Positions 43,421 to 52,233 of a stretch of 64,000 nucleotides of DNA are shown here, in pieces. This stretch comes from Bacillus sp. NTK071. GTDB lineage: Bacteria > Bacillota > Bacilli > Bacillales > Guptibacillaceae. The notes below the pieces were generated by a model. The model was given only the letters and a program-made list of their open reading frames with translations. It searched no databases and had not been told where the DNA came from. How positions within the stretch are numbered: the stretch's first letter is position 1; every line of letters starts with the position of its first letter. The stretch is from assembly GCF_017303315.1 (NCBI RefSeq), contig NZ_JAFKOI010000006.1:150508-214507 (forward strand), written 5' to 3'. Both the position numbers and the translations under genes were made by a program.

Positions 43421-46400
43421 CATTGATTGGTGTTATTCGTAGTTTCTGTGCTTTCAGAATTGTTCTGGCTGTTCGCATTGTTATTCTGGGTGTTATTCCC
43501 GTTCTGGCTGCTCGCGTTACCATTCCCGTTCGAGCTACCAGTACCGCTATTGCCAGAGTTGTTTCCGCTAGAATTGCTGTTGTTATCAGCATTGTCTTCA
43601 TTTGTAGTGTTTGCATCCTCAGAATCATCTGATTCATTAGAGCCGTTGTTCGAAGAATCGTTGCTGCTTCCATTGTCAGAGGCGCCGTCTTCTTCAGGTT
43701 TTGGCTTCTTTTCAGGTTCTTTTGGCTCTTTTTCTTCAGGTTTCTTAGACCAATCACCAGTTGTCACTTTTGCTGATGGTCCAGATTCGTTACCTGCTAC
43801 GTCAACTGCTGTAACGTAGAAAGCATAGGCGCCAGAAGGAATGCTAAATGAACTTCCATCTGAAGACTTGATGCTACCTAGCTTTGTGAACGAATTGCTA
43901 CCATTTGCTGCACGATAGATCCGATAACCTACAATATCACTTTCGCCTGAAGTACCCCAGTTTAATGTGGAGCCACTAATAGAAACGCCTCCAACAGCTC
44001 CAGGATTCTTCCCATTTTCTTTAGCTGTCGTACCTTCTGATACGATATTTAGATCACTAAATTCCGATGGTAAGAGCTGTGCAAGGTCCACTCCTGAGAA
44101 GTAATCTTCTTTTATCATAACACCGCTTGATACAAACTCCTGTGGAGTAGTTGATAGTGCTTGATAGGTATTACCATTCATTACTACGTAACGTCCTTCA
44201 GTGAGGCTGTCATCCACTTCAGTAGGAACATACTTCGCATTGAATAGATCCGTTTGGACAAGGCCAGCTTTTTGACATAAATCAGAAGCAAGCTTTCCAG
44301 AAATGCCACAGAACGATCTGCGTACAATTCCAGTTGGCATTTTAAACGTTTCTTTAGGGTCCATTATTTCTGGTTTCGCATCATAGGCTGCATTTGCGAA
44401 TAGTGCCCAAAGGTTTTTGTTGCGCTTTGAATATAAGTTTGAGTTCATACTCATTTCAAGATCAAAACCAGTCCATACGCCGAGAGAGACGTTTGGATTA
44501 ACTGCTACAAACCACGCGTCTTTATAGCTTTGACCTGTACCTGTTTTACCTGCCCAATCAGATGAGAATTTCAATTTACTCGGAATGTCCTGGGCGGTAC
44601 CTTGACCAATAACATCGCGCATCATATCGATTGTAAGGTAAGCCGTTTGTGGACTAAAGACGTCCACAGGTTCAGTTTCTTGCTTGAAAATTGTATTTCC
44701 ATCACGATCTACTATTTTATCGATCATGTAGGCGTCAACGAATTTCCCGCCGTTTGCAAATGTTCCAAATGCGTTCGTGTTCTCTTCAACACTAACTCCT
44801 CGTTCAAGAGATCCAATAGATGTAGATGCGTTGGAACGATCAGCTTGTGTTAATGTGCTAAAGCCCATTTTGATTAAATAATTTGTTGCTTCATAATGAT
44901 CAAGTTTCGAATAGATTCTTGCTGCAGGAACGTTATAAGACCTTTCGAGGGCTTTACGCGCCGAAACGAGTCCATGATAATTAAGGCCATAGTTCTTAGG
45001 AAGCCACATGTCATTAGATGGAAGGTCTGGAATTATATAACCAGGTTGAACCTTTCCTAGTTCCATAGCAGGTGCATAGTCAAGTAAGGGTTTCATGGTA
45101 GAGCCGTTAGACCGATAAGCATCTGTCGCGTGATTCAACTGCTCTACATCGAAATCTCTTCCGCCAATAAAGGATAAGATTTTCCCTGATTCATTTTCAA
45201 TAAGAATACTCCCAACTTGCATCGGGAATTCTTTGTTAACAAGTTCACCTGTTTCAGGGTCTTGAACAGATGCAGATTTTGGACTTTCAAAATAATTCGG
45301 GTTATCTAGCACTTGATCTCGTGCTTTATTCATTGCATCATACATCTTTTTATCGATTGTTGTATGAATTTTGTAGCCATTTTTGCGAAGTTCTTTTTCA
45401 GCATTGTCCATGAACTCAACAAAAATATCTGAATTTTTCTGAACTTCTTTCCATTTCAGTCCCATATCTTTTGCAATTTCTGTGGTTGATTTCGCTGAAA
45501 TGTTGGCATTGTAAGAGATTTGATTATAGTAATCTACACTCTTCGCAAGCTCTTTCCCATCATAACCTTCTTCATTTGCAATTTGCTCGGCAAGAACTTT
45601 CTTTGCTCTGTCTTCAATTTCAAATGTTAAGTAAGGGTATTTTTCAACTGGAGAAGGTGAAGATGCCACAAGATTTTTCTTAACATCATATTCAATGGCT
45701 TTGTTGTATTCTTCCTCAGTGATTGTTTCTTCTTGATACATGCGATAAAGAACAAATTCCATCCGCTCGATTCCAGCTGAAAGATCTTCTTTAACTTCCC
45801 CAGAGTTTGTGAACGGGGTGTATGTATAAGGGTTTTTGGGAATACCAGCAATAAAAGCGGCTTGAGGTAAGTTTAATTCACTTGCATCAACCCCGAAGAT
45901 TCCCTGTGATGCAGCCTGAACACCTGCAATATTGTTCCCTGATGCATTTCGTCCATAAGGTACAATATTTAGGTATGCCTCAAGAATTTCTTCTTTATTA
46001 AAGAAGTTCTCGAGACGAAGAGCAAGCAGCATTTCCTTTGCTTTACGTTCGAAGGAAACTTCTCTGGTTAGAATTTGGTTTTTAACTAGCTGTTGGGTGA
46101 GTGTACTACCACCGCTTCGATCCTCTGAATTGGTGACTTCTTGAAGAACGGCTCGTCCGATTGCTTTGGGAACGATGCCATCATGGTCATAAAAATATTC
46201 ATCTTCTGTAGAAATGACTGCTTTTTGCAGAAGAGGCGAAATATCTTTTAACTTAACTTCTTTACGTTCAATATCTGATCTGAAGTTTCCAAGTAACACG
46301 TCTCCAGCAAAGTATACTTCACTCGTTTCTTCGTAATTATAGACATCTCTTTTCATTTCATCGTAAGAACGAATTGGTTCATCTTTCACAAGAGATGCGA

Positions 46401-46581
46401 AATATCCCGCACCAACACCGCCGGCAAAAAAGGTGCCCATAAGACCAAGTACAAGAAAGATTAGAAAAAGATTCCAGATAACTTTGTAGGCAATCCTTGA
46501 ACCGGTTAAAACGTTGTATTCTTGTAATCTATCAATGAACGCGTTCCACTTCTGCCTGACAGTAGATAAAAGCTCTCGCAT
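43420..46581 (-). CDS. Class A penicillin-binding protein (PBP1a family) with FN3 domain and disordered tail
   Basis: 1053 residues. A cytoplasmic head is followed by one membrane helix (about 34-60) and a GT51 glycosyltransferase (EDEYFYDHDG, GGSTLTQQLVKN). The transpeptidase has SxxK in NGSTMKPLLDY, SxN in SYNVPA, and KTGTGQS. A fibronectin type III domain covers about 880-960. The last 90 residues are a Lys/Glu/Pro stretch and then an Asn/Ser/Gly-rich disordered tail. It polymerises and cross-links peptidoglycan outside the membrane. The tail resembles that of B. subtilis PonA in composition, but the location beside acsA/tyrS differs from ponA. ATG 46581 follows GAGGGGGTATAG. Confidence 0.95.
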   Translation of the reverse strand: MRELLSTVRQKWNAFIDRLQEYNVLTGSRIAYKVIWNLFLIFLVLGLMGTFFAGGVGAGYFASLVKDEPIRSYDEMKRDVYNYEETSEVYFAGDVLLGNFRSDIERKEVKLKDISPLLQKAVISTEDEYFYDHDGIVPKAIGRAVLQEVTNSEDRSGGSTLTQQLVKNQILTREVSFERKAKEMLLALRLENFFNKEEILEAYLNIVPYGRNASGNNIAGVQAASQGIFGVDASELNLPQAAFIAGIPKNPYTYTPFTNSGEVKEDLSAGIERMEFVLYRMYQEETITEEEYNKAIEYDVKKNLVASSPSPVEKYPYLTFEIEDRAKKVLAEQIANEEGYDGKELAKSVDYYNQISYNANISAKSTTEIAKDMGLKWKEVQKNSDIFVEFMDNAEKELRKNGYKIHTTIDKKMYDAMNKARDQVLDNPNYFESPKSASVQDPETGELVNKEFPMQVGSILIENESGKILSFIGGRDFDVEQLNHATDAYRSNGSTMKPLLDYAPAMELGKVQPGYIIPDLPSNDMWLPKNYGLNYHGLVSARKALERSYNVPAARIYSKLDHYEATNYLIKMGFSTLTQADRSNASTSIGSLERGVSVEENTNAFGTFANGGKFVDAYMIDKIVDRDGNTIFKQETEPVDVFSPQTAYLTIDMMRDVIGQGTAQDIPSKLKFSSDWAGKTGTGQSYKDAWFVAVNPNVSLGVWTGFDLEMSMNSNLYSKRNKNLWALFANAAYDAKPEIMDPKETFKMPTGIVRRSFCGISGKLASDLCQKAGLVQTDLFNAKYVPTEVDDSLTEGRYVVMNGNTYQALSTTPQEFVSSGVMIKEDYFSGVDLAQLLPSEFSDLNIVSEGTTAKENGKNPGAVGGVSISGSTLNWGTSGESDIVGYRIYRAANGSNSFTKLGSIKSSDGSSFSIPSGAYAFYVTAVDVAGNESGPSAKVTTGDWSKKPEEKEPKEPEKKPKPEEDGASDNGSSNDSSNNGSNESDDSEDANTTNEDNADNNSNSSGNNSGNSGTGSSNGNGNASSQNGNNTQNNNANSQNNSESTETTNNTNQ

Positions 46582-46669
46582 TCCTATACCCCCTCAAATT
46601 AATCCTGTTTATTATAGCATATGTCGTCGAGATTTGTATAAACTGGGAAGGAGCTATAGTGGATTAAAA

Positions 46670-46698
46670 TTGACACAATTTCACCTTTGTGATAATAA
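46670..46698 (+). promoter_or_regulatory. tyrS promoter
   Basis: TTGACA (46670-46675) followed 15-17 bases later by GATAATAA (46691-46698), upstream of the T-box leader. Confidence 0.7.
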
Positions 46699-46704
46699 TT
46701 TAAA

Positions 46705-46966
46705 TAGTGATTTTAAGAACGATATGCATTGATTGGACGAAGTAGCGTTTTTCTCCCTTTTTCAGAGAGCTGGTGGTAGGTGTGAATCAGCATAAAGGAA
46801 AATGTGAATTACTGCCATGAGCATCTAATGGGAAAGACGTTAATGTCTGTGTAGCATTAGACGGTTCAGACCGTTATTCTGACTGAGTGGGAGAAAGGTT
46901 TCTTTCTTCAACAAGGGTGGTACCGCGATTAAACTCGTCCCTTTACCAGGGGCGGGTTTTTTTATA
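46705..46966 (+). ncRNA. Tyrosyl T-box riboswitch leader of tyrS
   Basis: The T-box sequence AAGGGTGGTACCGCG (46913-46927) is followed by the attenuator ACTCGTCCCTTT/GGGGCGGGTTTTTTT (about 46932-46965). Stem I features GAGAGCTGGTGG and GGTGTGAATCAGC lie at about 46766-46795. A TAC tyrosine codon (46810-46812, in GAATTACTGCC) is well placed as specifier. Uncharged tRNA-Tyr would stabilise the antiterminator and allow tyrS transcription. The whole 46582-47037 gap is explained by promoter plus leader. Confidence 0.93.
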
Positions 46967-47037
46967 TGCTTTTTTTGGTCAAAGGATCGCATTATAACAA
47001 TAATTACTGAAAACTAACAACAAAAGGAGTCGAAAAA

Positions 47038-48303
47038 ATGCACATTTTGGACGAATTAGAAGCAAGAGGCCTTTTGAATCAAGTAACAGACAGAGAAGGT
47101 CTTGAAAAAGAATTAACAGAGAACAGAATTGCTCTATATTCTGGTTTCGATCCGACAGCAGATAGTCTGCATATTGGTCATCTTCTGCCAGTTCTAGCGC
47201 TACGTAGATTTCAGCTTGCTGGACACACACCAATTGCACTTGTAGGAGGAGCTACTGGTCTAATTGGAGACCCAAGTGGACGCTCAAATGAACGTACACT
47301 GAATTCAGAAGATATCGTAAAAGAATGGACGAATAAATTGCAGGGACAGCTTGCTCGCTTTTTGGATTTTGGTAATGAAGCCAACTCAGCGAAAGCTGTG
47401 AACAACTTCGACTGGATAGGCGAGTTGAATGTCATTCCATTCCTTCGTGATGTAGGTAAGAATTTTGGTTTGAATTATATGCTTGCAAAGGACTCAGTTA
47501 CTTCTCGTCTAGAAGCGGGAATCTCATTTACTGAATTCACATATATGATTCTGCAATCTTATGATTTCCTTCAACTTTACCGCCAAGAAAATTGCCGACT
47601 TCAAATTGGTGGTAGTGATCAATGGGGCAATATTACTGCTGGTCTTGAATTAATTCGTAAAGAAGAAGGTAGCGAGGAATCCACAAAAGCCTTTGGCGCA
47701 ACATTCCCTCTTGTAACAAAGAGTGACGGTTCCAAATTTGGTAAATCTGAGGGCGGCGCAATCTGGCTTGATGCAGACAAAACGTCTCCTTATGAGTTCT
47801 ATCAATTCTGGATTAATACAGACGATCGTGATGTTGTGAAATTCCTTAACTACTTTACTTTCTTAACTATTGAAGAAATTAAAGAAATCGAGTCCAAGCA
47901 CGTGGAAGCACCAGAAAAAAGAGAAGCACATCGTACGCTAGCGGAAGAAGTTACAAAGCTCGTTCACGGTGAAGAAAAGTTTCAACAGGCGATTAACATC
48001 TCTGAAGCGCTATTTAGCGGGGATATTAAGCAATTGACGGCTGAAGAAATTAGACTAGGCTTTAAAGATGTGCCTTCTTATCATGTAGAAGATAGTGAAA
48101 AAGGTTTGATAGACATTCTTGTGGAAGCGGGTATCTCACCTTCAAAGCGTCAGGCAAGAGAAGATATTAAAAACGGAGCGGTTTATATTAATGGTGAACG
48201 CTGTCAGGAAATGGACAAAGTCATTTCCGAAGCTGACCAAATCGAAAATCAATATGTCATTATTAGAAGAGGTAAGAAGAAATACTTCCTTCTTACGTAT
48301 TAA
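47038..48303 (+). CDS. tyrS: Tyrosyl-tRNA synthetase TyrS
   Basis: A 421-residue class I synthetase. Residues near 45 give SLHIGHLLP (HIGH motif), residues near 230 give KFGKSEGGA (KMSKS loop, KFGKS form), and IGGSDQWGNI lies in the tyrosine/ATP pocket. A C-terminal S4-like domain (SKRQAREDIKNGAVYINGE) binds tRNA. It charges tRNA-Tyr in the cytosol. ATG 47038 follows AAAAGGAGTCGAAAA. Expression is controlled by the T-box directly upstream. Confidence 0.97.
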   Translation: MHILDELEARGLLNQVTDREGLEKELTENRIALYSGFDPTADSLHIGHLLPVLALRRFQLAGHTPIALVGGATGLIGDPSGRSNERTLNSEDIVKEWTNKLQGQLARFLDFGNEANSAKAVNNFDWIGELNVIPFLRDVGKNFGLNYMLAKDSVTSRLEAGISFTEFTYMILQSYDFLQLYRQENCRLQIGGSDQWGNITAGLELIRKEEGSEESTKAFGATFPLVTKSDGSKFGKSEGGAIWLDADKTSPYEFYQFWINTDDRDVVKFLNYFTFLTIEEIKEIESKHVEAPEKREAHRTLAEEVTKLVHGEEKFQQAINISEALFSGDIKQLTAEEIRLGFKDVPSYHVEDSEKGLIDILVEAGISPSKRQAREDIKNGAVYINGERCQEMDKVISEADQIENQYVIIRRGKKKYFLLTY

Positions 48304-48311
48304 TCTATAGT

Positions 48312-48347
48312 AAAGGTGCACTCCTAGATAAAGGAGTGCACCTTTTT
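48312..48347 (+). terminator. Terminator after tyrS
   Basis: AAAGGTGCACTCCT (48312-48325) pairs with AGGAGTGCACCTTT (48332-48345), followed by TTTT. Confidence 0.93.
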
Positions 48348-48371
48348 TTGGTTATAAAGATTTATTAACAA

Positions 48372-48591
48372 GGCTCTTCTCATAGACATTGTTGTTATAG
48401 ATGGTCAATTTCCGCTCCAGAATGCTCGCTTTCCGCGGGGCGGGCGGTGAGCCTCCTCGTCGATAACGCTCCTGCGGGGTCTGACCTGTCCCGCTAGTCC
48501 CGCAGGAGTCGAGCATTCTTCCGCTCCAATTAGCGTAATCAGGTTCTTTTATGAAAATCCTTTCATAACAACAATCTTTTAGAAAAGAGCC
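48372..48591. repeat. 220 bp MITE-like intergenic element with GC-rich palindromic core (copy B)
   Basis: The left terminal 27 bases (starting GGCTCTTCTCATAGACATTG) and the reverse complement of the right 27 agree at 22 positions. TTAACAA flanks the element on the left (48365-48371) and, after one base, on the right (48593-48599): a possible 7 bp target duplication. The core lies between two exact TTCCGCTCCA copies (48410-48419, 48519-48528), 109 bp apart. In the core GAATGCTCG pairs with CGAGCATTC, and CTCCTGCGGG with CCCGCAGGAG. There is no ORF. It fills most of the tyrS-rpsD gap. Confidence 0.85.
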
Positions 48592-48612
48592 CTTAACAAT
48601 TAGTAAGCAAAA

Positions 48613-48644
48613 TAAAAACCCCGGAATAAATTCCGGGGTTTTCT
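48613..48644 (-). terminator. Terminator of rpsD (minus strand)
   Basis: AAAACCCCGGAA (48615-48626) pairs with TTCCGGGGTTTT (48631-48642); the minus-strand side ends in TTTTTATTT. Confidence 0.92.
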
Positions 48645-48652
48645 GAAACAGC

Positions 48653-49255
48653 TTAACGAGAGTAGTACTCAACGATAAGAGCTTCAGTGATTTCAGCAGG
48701 AAGTTCAGAACGCTCAGGAAGACGAGAGAACGTACCTTCAAGCTTATCTGCATCGAAAGTAAGGTATTCTGGAACGAAATTGTTTACTTCGATAGCTTCT
48801 TTGATGATGTCAAGGTTGTTAGACTTCTCACGAACGCTGATCACTTGACCAGTCGCTACACGGTAAGAAGGAATGTCAACACGTTTGCCATCAACTGTGA
48901 TGTGACCGTGGTTAACTAGCTGACGAGCCTGACGGCGAGTACGAGCTAGACCTAGACGATAAACAAGGTTATCAAGACGAGCTTCAAGAAGAATCATGAA
49001 GTTTTCACCGTGAACACCTTTCATTTTACCAGCATCATCGAAAAGACGACGGAATTGACGCTCAGTCATGCCGTACATGTGACGAAGCTTTTGCTTCTCT
49101 TGAAGTTGTAGTCCATATTCAGAAAGCTTTCTACGCTGGTTAGGTCCGTGTTGACCTGGAGCGTAAGGACGCTTTTCCAATTCTTTACCTGTTCCACTTA
49201 GAGAAATACCAAGACGACGAGAAATTTTCCAACTTGGTCCTGTATAACGAGCCAT
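48653..49255 (-). CDS. rpsD: 30S ribosomal protein S4
   Basis: A 200-residue S4 protein: [20 protein letters not shown] start, [20 protein letters not shown], and the S4 RNA-binding domain [20 protein letters not shown] through [19 protein letters not shown]. It nucleates 16S rRNA assembly. The frame stays open to 49339, but ATG 49255 follows AAAGGAGGAGCTAATT and matches the invariant S4 N-terminus. There is no zinc-binding cysteine pair, as in the C-minus form. It is monocistronic, with a long autoregulatory-type leader. Confidence 0.97.
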   Translation of the reverse strand: MARYTGPSWKISRRLGISLSGTGKELEKRPYAPGQHGPNQRRKLSEYGLQLQEKQKLRHMYGMTERQFRRLFDDAGKMKGVHGENFMILLEARLDNLVYRLGLARTRRQARQLVNHGHITVDGKRVDIPSYRVATGQVISVREKSNNLDIIKEAIEVNNFVPEYLTFDADKLEGTFSRLPERSELPAEITEALIVEYYSR

Positions 49256-49440
49256 AATTAGCTCCTCCTTTATACCATTATTATTGGTATAAAATAAAAA
49301 CAGTGTCGTGATTCCGGTTTGCGCACATTGTGTTTTCACACGCCTTCACCTCGACAGCCGGAGGTTACGCGGCGTACCTATTAAAAGGAACACAATGAAA
49401 TCACAGCCCGTCACGCTGCTGCCCATTCTTATTTTACACA
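49256..49440 (-). ncRNA. rpsD 5' leader, probable S4 autoregulatory RNA
   Basis: About 185 bases lie between the predicted transcription start and rpsD. A hairpin ATACCAATAATAATGGTAT stands immediately before the ribosome binding site, and GC-rich paired segments (CCTCCGGCTGTCG..., CCGGAATCACGACAC) lie upstream. In B. subtilis S4 represses rpsD translation through such a leader. The equivalence is inferred from position and length, not from a consensus match. Confidence 0.65.
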
Positions 49441-49446
49441 AATGCA

Positions 49447-49475
49447 ATTGTAACTCTTTCATTGTACTCTGTCAA
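49447..49475 (-). promoter_or_regulatory. rpsD promoter (minus strand)
   Basis: On the minus strand TTGACA (49475-49470), 17 bases, TACAAT (49452-49447): a near-consensus sigma-A promoter. Confidence 0.85.
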
Positions 49476-49549
49476 CTTCAACCCCTATTTTACCATTGCT
49501 AGAGTAGAGAAGCCTATCAATATTATTTTTAATTATATGGGATTCCCCC

Positions 49550-49578
49550 TTCACCTTAACTCAGAAAGCGCTTACAAT
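49550..49578 (+). promoter_or_regulatory. Promoter with overlapping cre-like site for the methionine lyase gene
   Basis: TTCACC (49550-49555), 17 bases, TACAAT (49573-49578). AGAAAGCGCTTACA (49563-49576) matches the cre consensus at 13 of 14 positions and covers the -10, implying CcpA repression. Confidence 0.65.
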
Positions 49579-49618
49579 AATAGAGGACATAGGAATTCGA
49601 TCATAAGGGGGAATTACT

Positions 49619-50797
49619 TTGACAGACAAGCACCGCTTTGAAACAAAAACAATACACGATGGATATGAAGATAAATCACATCATAATAGTTTAGCGGCAC
49701 CTATTTACCAGACTTCGACGTTTACTTTTGAAACGGCAGAGGCGGGTGAAAGAAGGTTCGCTGGTGAGGATCCAGGCTACATTTATTCAAGACTTGGGAA
49801 TCCTACTGTCCGTATGCTAGAAGAGCGCATTGCATCACTTGAAAATGCAGAAGCAGGATTAGCGTTTGGTTCCGGAATGGCTGCTGTTTCTGCCGTTTTA
49901 TTGAATCTTGTCAAATCAGGTGACCATATTCTCTGCTCAGAAGGCGTATATGGGTGTACATTCGGATTACTTAAGATGTTGCAGGAAAAGTTCTCCATTG
50001 ATCATGATTTACTTCCATTAGATTCGGTAGAACAAATTAGGAATGCGATTCGCCCTAATACAGCTGTTATTTATATTGAAACACCAATTAATCCAACACT
50101 TAAATTGATTGATCTTGAGATGATATCCTCAGTTGCAAAGGAGCATGGGGTTAAAGTTGTCGTCGATAATACATTTTCTACTCCATATTTACAGAGACCT
50201 CTTGAATTCGGATGCGATATTGTGTTGCATAGTGCAACGAAATACATTGGAGGACATGGAGATGTAGTAGCTGGACTTGTTGTTGGAAGTAAGGAAGCGA
50301 TGACATCAATCGCAAAAAGTACACAAAAGGATATTGGAGGTATTCTGTCTCCTTTCGATGCTTGGTTGCTGCTACGTGGATTAAAAACGTTACCAATTCG
50401 AATGGATCGACACTGTTCTAACGCAAGGAGTATTGTAGAAAAGCTTAGCAGCCATCCACGGGTAATGAAAGTCATGTATCCTGGAACTGAAACGTCCCCT
50501 TCGTACGCAATTGCAATGAAACAAATGAAATCTCCCGGAGGGTTAATTAGTTTTGAATTGAAAGGAGGAAAGCAGGAAGCACAGGAGTTTATGAATAAGC
50601 TTCAAATGATAAAAATTGCTGTTAGCCTGGGTGATGCAGAGACATTAATTCAACACCCTGCAACGATGACGCATGCTGTTGTTCCAGAGGATGAAAGAAG
50701 ACGAATGGGAATTAGTAATTCATTAATCAGATTATCAACTGGACTTGAAGCATGGGAGGATATTTGGGAAGATGTTCTTCAAGCACTCGAAGCATAG
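49619..50797 (+). CDS. megL: Cys/Met metabolism PLP-dependent enzyme, probable methionine gamma-lyase
   Basis: A 392-residue fold-type I PLP enzyme of the gamma-family. YSRLGNPTVRMLEERIASLE, the cofactor-stacking segment AFGSGMAAVSAVL, and the Schiff-base lysine in HSATKYIGGHGDVVAG are present, as is RLSTGLEAWEDI at the C-terminus. MegL-type enzymes degrade methionine to methanethiol, 2-oxobutyrate and ammonia. Cystathionine gamma-lyase/synthase relatives share all visible motifs, so substrate is uncertain. The start is TTG 49619 behind AAGGGGGAA. A cre-like operator over its promoter suits a catabolic role. Confidence 0.88.
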   Translation: MTDKHRFETKTIHDGYEDKSHHNSLAAPIYQTSTFTFETAEAGERRFAGEDPGYIYSRLGNPTVRMLEERIASLENAEAGLAFGSGMAAVSAVLLNLVKSGDHILCSEGVYGCTFGLLKMLQEKFSIDHDLLPLDSVEQIRNAIRPNTAVIYIETPINPTLKLIDLEMISSVAKEHGVKVVVDNTFSTPYLQRPLEFGCDIVLHSATKYIGGHGDVVAGLVVGSKEAMTSIAKSTQKDIGGILSPFDAWLLLRGLKTLPIRMDRHCSNARSIVEKLSSHPRVMKVMYPGTETSPSYAIAMKQMKSPGGLISFELKGGKQEAQEFMNKLQMIKIAVSLGDAETLIQHPATMTHAVVPEDERRRMGISNSLIRLSTGLEAWEDIWEDVLQALEA

Positions 50798-50841
50798 AAA
50801 AACAGTCTTGGGTTCCGATCGGAACCCAAGACTGTTTTTTT
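50797..50841 (+). terminator. Terminator after megL
   Basis: A perfect palindrome centred on GATC (50817-50820), with about 20 bp arms (ACAGTCTTGGGTTCC) and T tail. It is nearly loop-free and unusually long. Confidence 0.92.
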
Positions 50842-50843
50842 GA

Positions 50844-50926
50844 GGCTCTTTTCTAAAGACTGTTTTCGCAGACCTTTGAAGTGTGGATTTTTAACAAAAC
50901 CTCTTTCATAAACAACAGTCTTTTAA
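50844..50926. repeat. Degenerate remnant of the intergenic TIR element (copy D)
   Basis: The left end GGCTCTTTTCTAAAGACTGT matches the terminal repeat of the 48.4 kb element. The right part (CTCTTTCATAAACAACAGTC) matches that element's right flank. Core and internal arms are missing. It directly follows the megL terminator. Confidence 0.65.
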
Positions 50927-50946
50927 GTTCAGGGATAATCTGAGTA

Positions 50947-51432
50947 TTATAGGTAATCTTCTAAAGCAGATGTAAACTTTTCAAGGTATTCCTGGTCGAT
51001 TTCGTCGAAACGCCCCACTTTAGGGCTATCAATATCAAGCACGCCAAGCAGCTTGCCAGATTTGTAGATAGGTACGACGATTTCAGACTGTGATGCAGCG
51101 TCGCAAGCAATGTGACCAGGAAATTCATGGACATTTTCGATTCTCAACGTTTTACCTTCTTTAGATGCTGTTCCGCAAACGCCTTTTCCATTTTGGATAC
51201 GGACGCAAGCTGGAAGGCCCTGAAATGGTCCGAGCACTAGTTGGTCAGTTTCTTCTTCATAAAGATAAAAACCAACCCAATTCACATCAGTTAAAAATTG
51301 ATTTAGTAAAGCAGACGCATTTGCCAAATTAGCTAGCTGGTTTGGCTCGCCATCTAACAGCGCTCTTAGTTGTTTAATAACCATTTGATAATCTTTTTCT
51401 CTTTTCCCTGAATAAGATTCGACTTCAAACAA
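50947..51432 (-). CDS. ytsP: Free methionine-(R)-sulfoxide reductase, GAF-domain protein YtsP
   Basis: A 161-residue single GAF domain. Three cysteines of the fRMsr active site are visible in LPACVRIQNGKGVCGTA and PGHIACDAAS, and the family strand VPIYKSGKLLGVLDIDSP follows. It reduces free methionine-R-sulfoxide using thioredoxin. The frame opens at GTG 51441, but TTG 51432 has GAAGAGGTG at proper distance and yields the usual MFxVE start. It is adjacent to a methionine-degrading enzyme, though separately transcribed. Confidence 0.9.
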   Translation of the reverse strand: MFEVESYSGKREKDYQMVIKQLRALLDGEPNQLANLANASALLNQFLTDVNWVGFYLYEEETDQLVLGPFQGLPACVRIQNGKGVCGTASKEGKTLRIENVHEFPGHIACDAASQSEIVVPIYKSGKLLGVLDIDSPKVGRFDEIDQEYLEKFTSALEDYL

Positions 51433-51579
51433 GATAAACACCTCTTCCTTAACTCGAAATTATGCTAATCATATCAAATCCTGCCGGTTAACACACATAT
51501 TTTGTCGCACGATTTGTAAAGGAACGGGTGATAACTTCTCGAATATGTATATGATCGATCAATTTGGAGGTGGTTCCTA

Positions 51580-52233
51580 GTGAAACAGGAGCGAGATACA
51601 GTATCGAAGCGAAGTGTTATACAGGCCGCCATTCAACTTTTTAATACGAAAGGATTCAACGGTACTTCTGTTCGTGATATAGCAGGAAAAGCTGAAGTGA
51701 ATGTGGCACTTATTTCTTATTACTTTAATGGCAAAAAAGGGCTAGCAGAATTTCTTATGACATCTTTCCTTGAAGGATATGTAAAGGAAATCGAAGCAGC
51801 CTATCAGCAGCTAGACAAGAAGTCAGCGAAGACATGTCTGATCGACGCTATCCAACGAATAATGGAATACCAGCATCAGAACAGGCAACTCGCTCGTTTT
51901 GTCCATCGAGAGATTACCTTTGATTCTGTACTAGTTCGGGAAATAATGACAACCTACCTTTCCAAAGAAAAGTTCTATTTCACTAAAATATTTGAAGTCG
52001 GTTTCGCGAGAAAGGAATTTCGACCTCAATCAATTGATTATATTATTATGCAAATGAAAGGCATGTTATCGATGCCGTTTTTGCACCCCCAATATATACT
52101 TGAAGTTCATCATATACAACCGAATGAGCATTACTTTATAGAACGATACACGAAGCAATTAAAGGAATGGATTGAACTTTATATATGTGAAACTGAAAGG
52201 TGGGGAGCAAGGCCACTCGTTATGAACGGCTGA
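51580..52233 (+). CDS. refZ: RefZ, TetR-family regulator of FtsZ ring placement
   Basis: 217 residues. A TetR-type N-terminal HTH (VIQAAIQLFNTKGFNGTSVR, then VNVALISYYFNGKKGLAEFL) is followed by a helical dimerisation domain. The order ytsP-refZ-hisJ-ezrA matches B. subtilis, where RefZ (YttP) binds chromosomal RBM sites and inhibits FtsZ near the poles during sporulation. GTG 51580 follows TTGGAGGTGG. It overlaps hisJ tail-to-tail by 14 bases. Confidence 0.9.
   Translation: MKQERDTVSKRSVIQAAIQLFNTKGFNGTSVRDIAGKAEVNVALISYYFNGKKGLAEFLMTSFLEGYVKEIEAAYQQLDKKSAKTCLIDAIQRIMEYQHQNRQLARFVHREITFDSVLVREIMTTYLSKEKFYFTKIFEVGFARKEFRPQSIDYIIMQMKGMLSMPFLHPQYILEVHHIQPNEHYFIERYTKQLKEWIELYICETERWGARPLVMNG

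Noticed and set aside
43427..43819. Hydrophobic Leu/Ser-rich 130-codon plus-strand frame
   Set aside because: It is the antisense of the Asn/Ser-rich PBP tail; low complexity in one frame creates long open antisense frames. No ribosome binding site.
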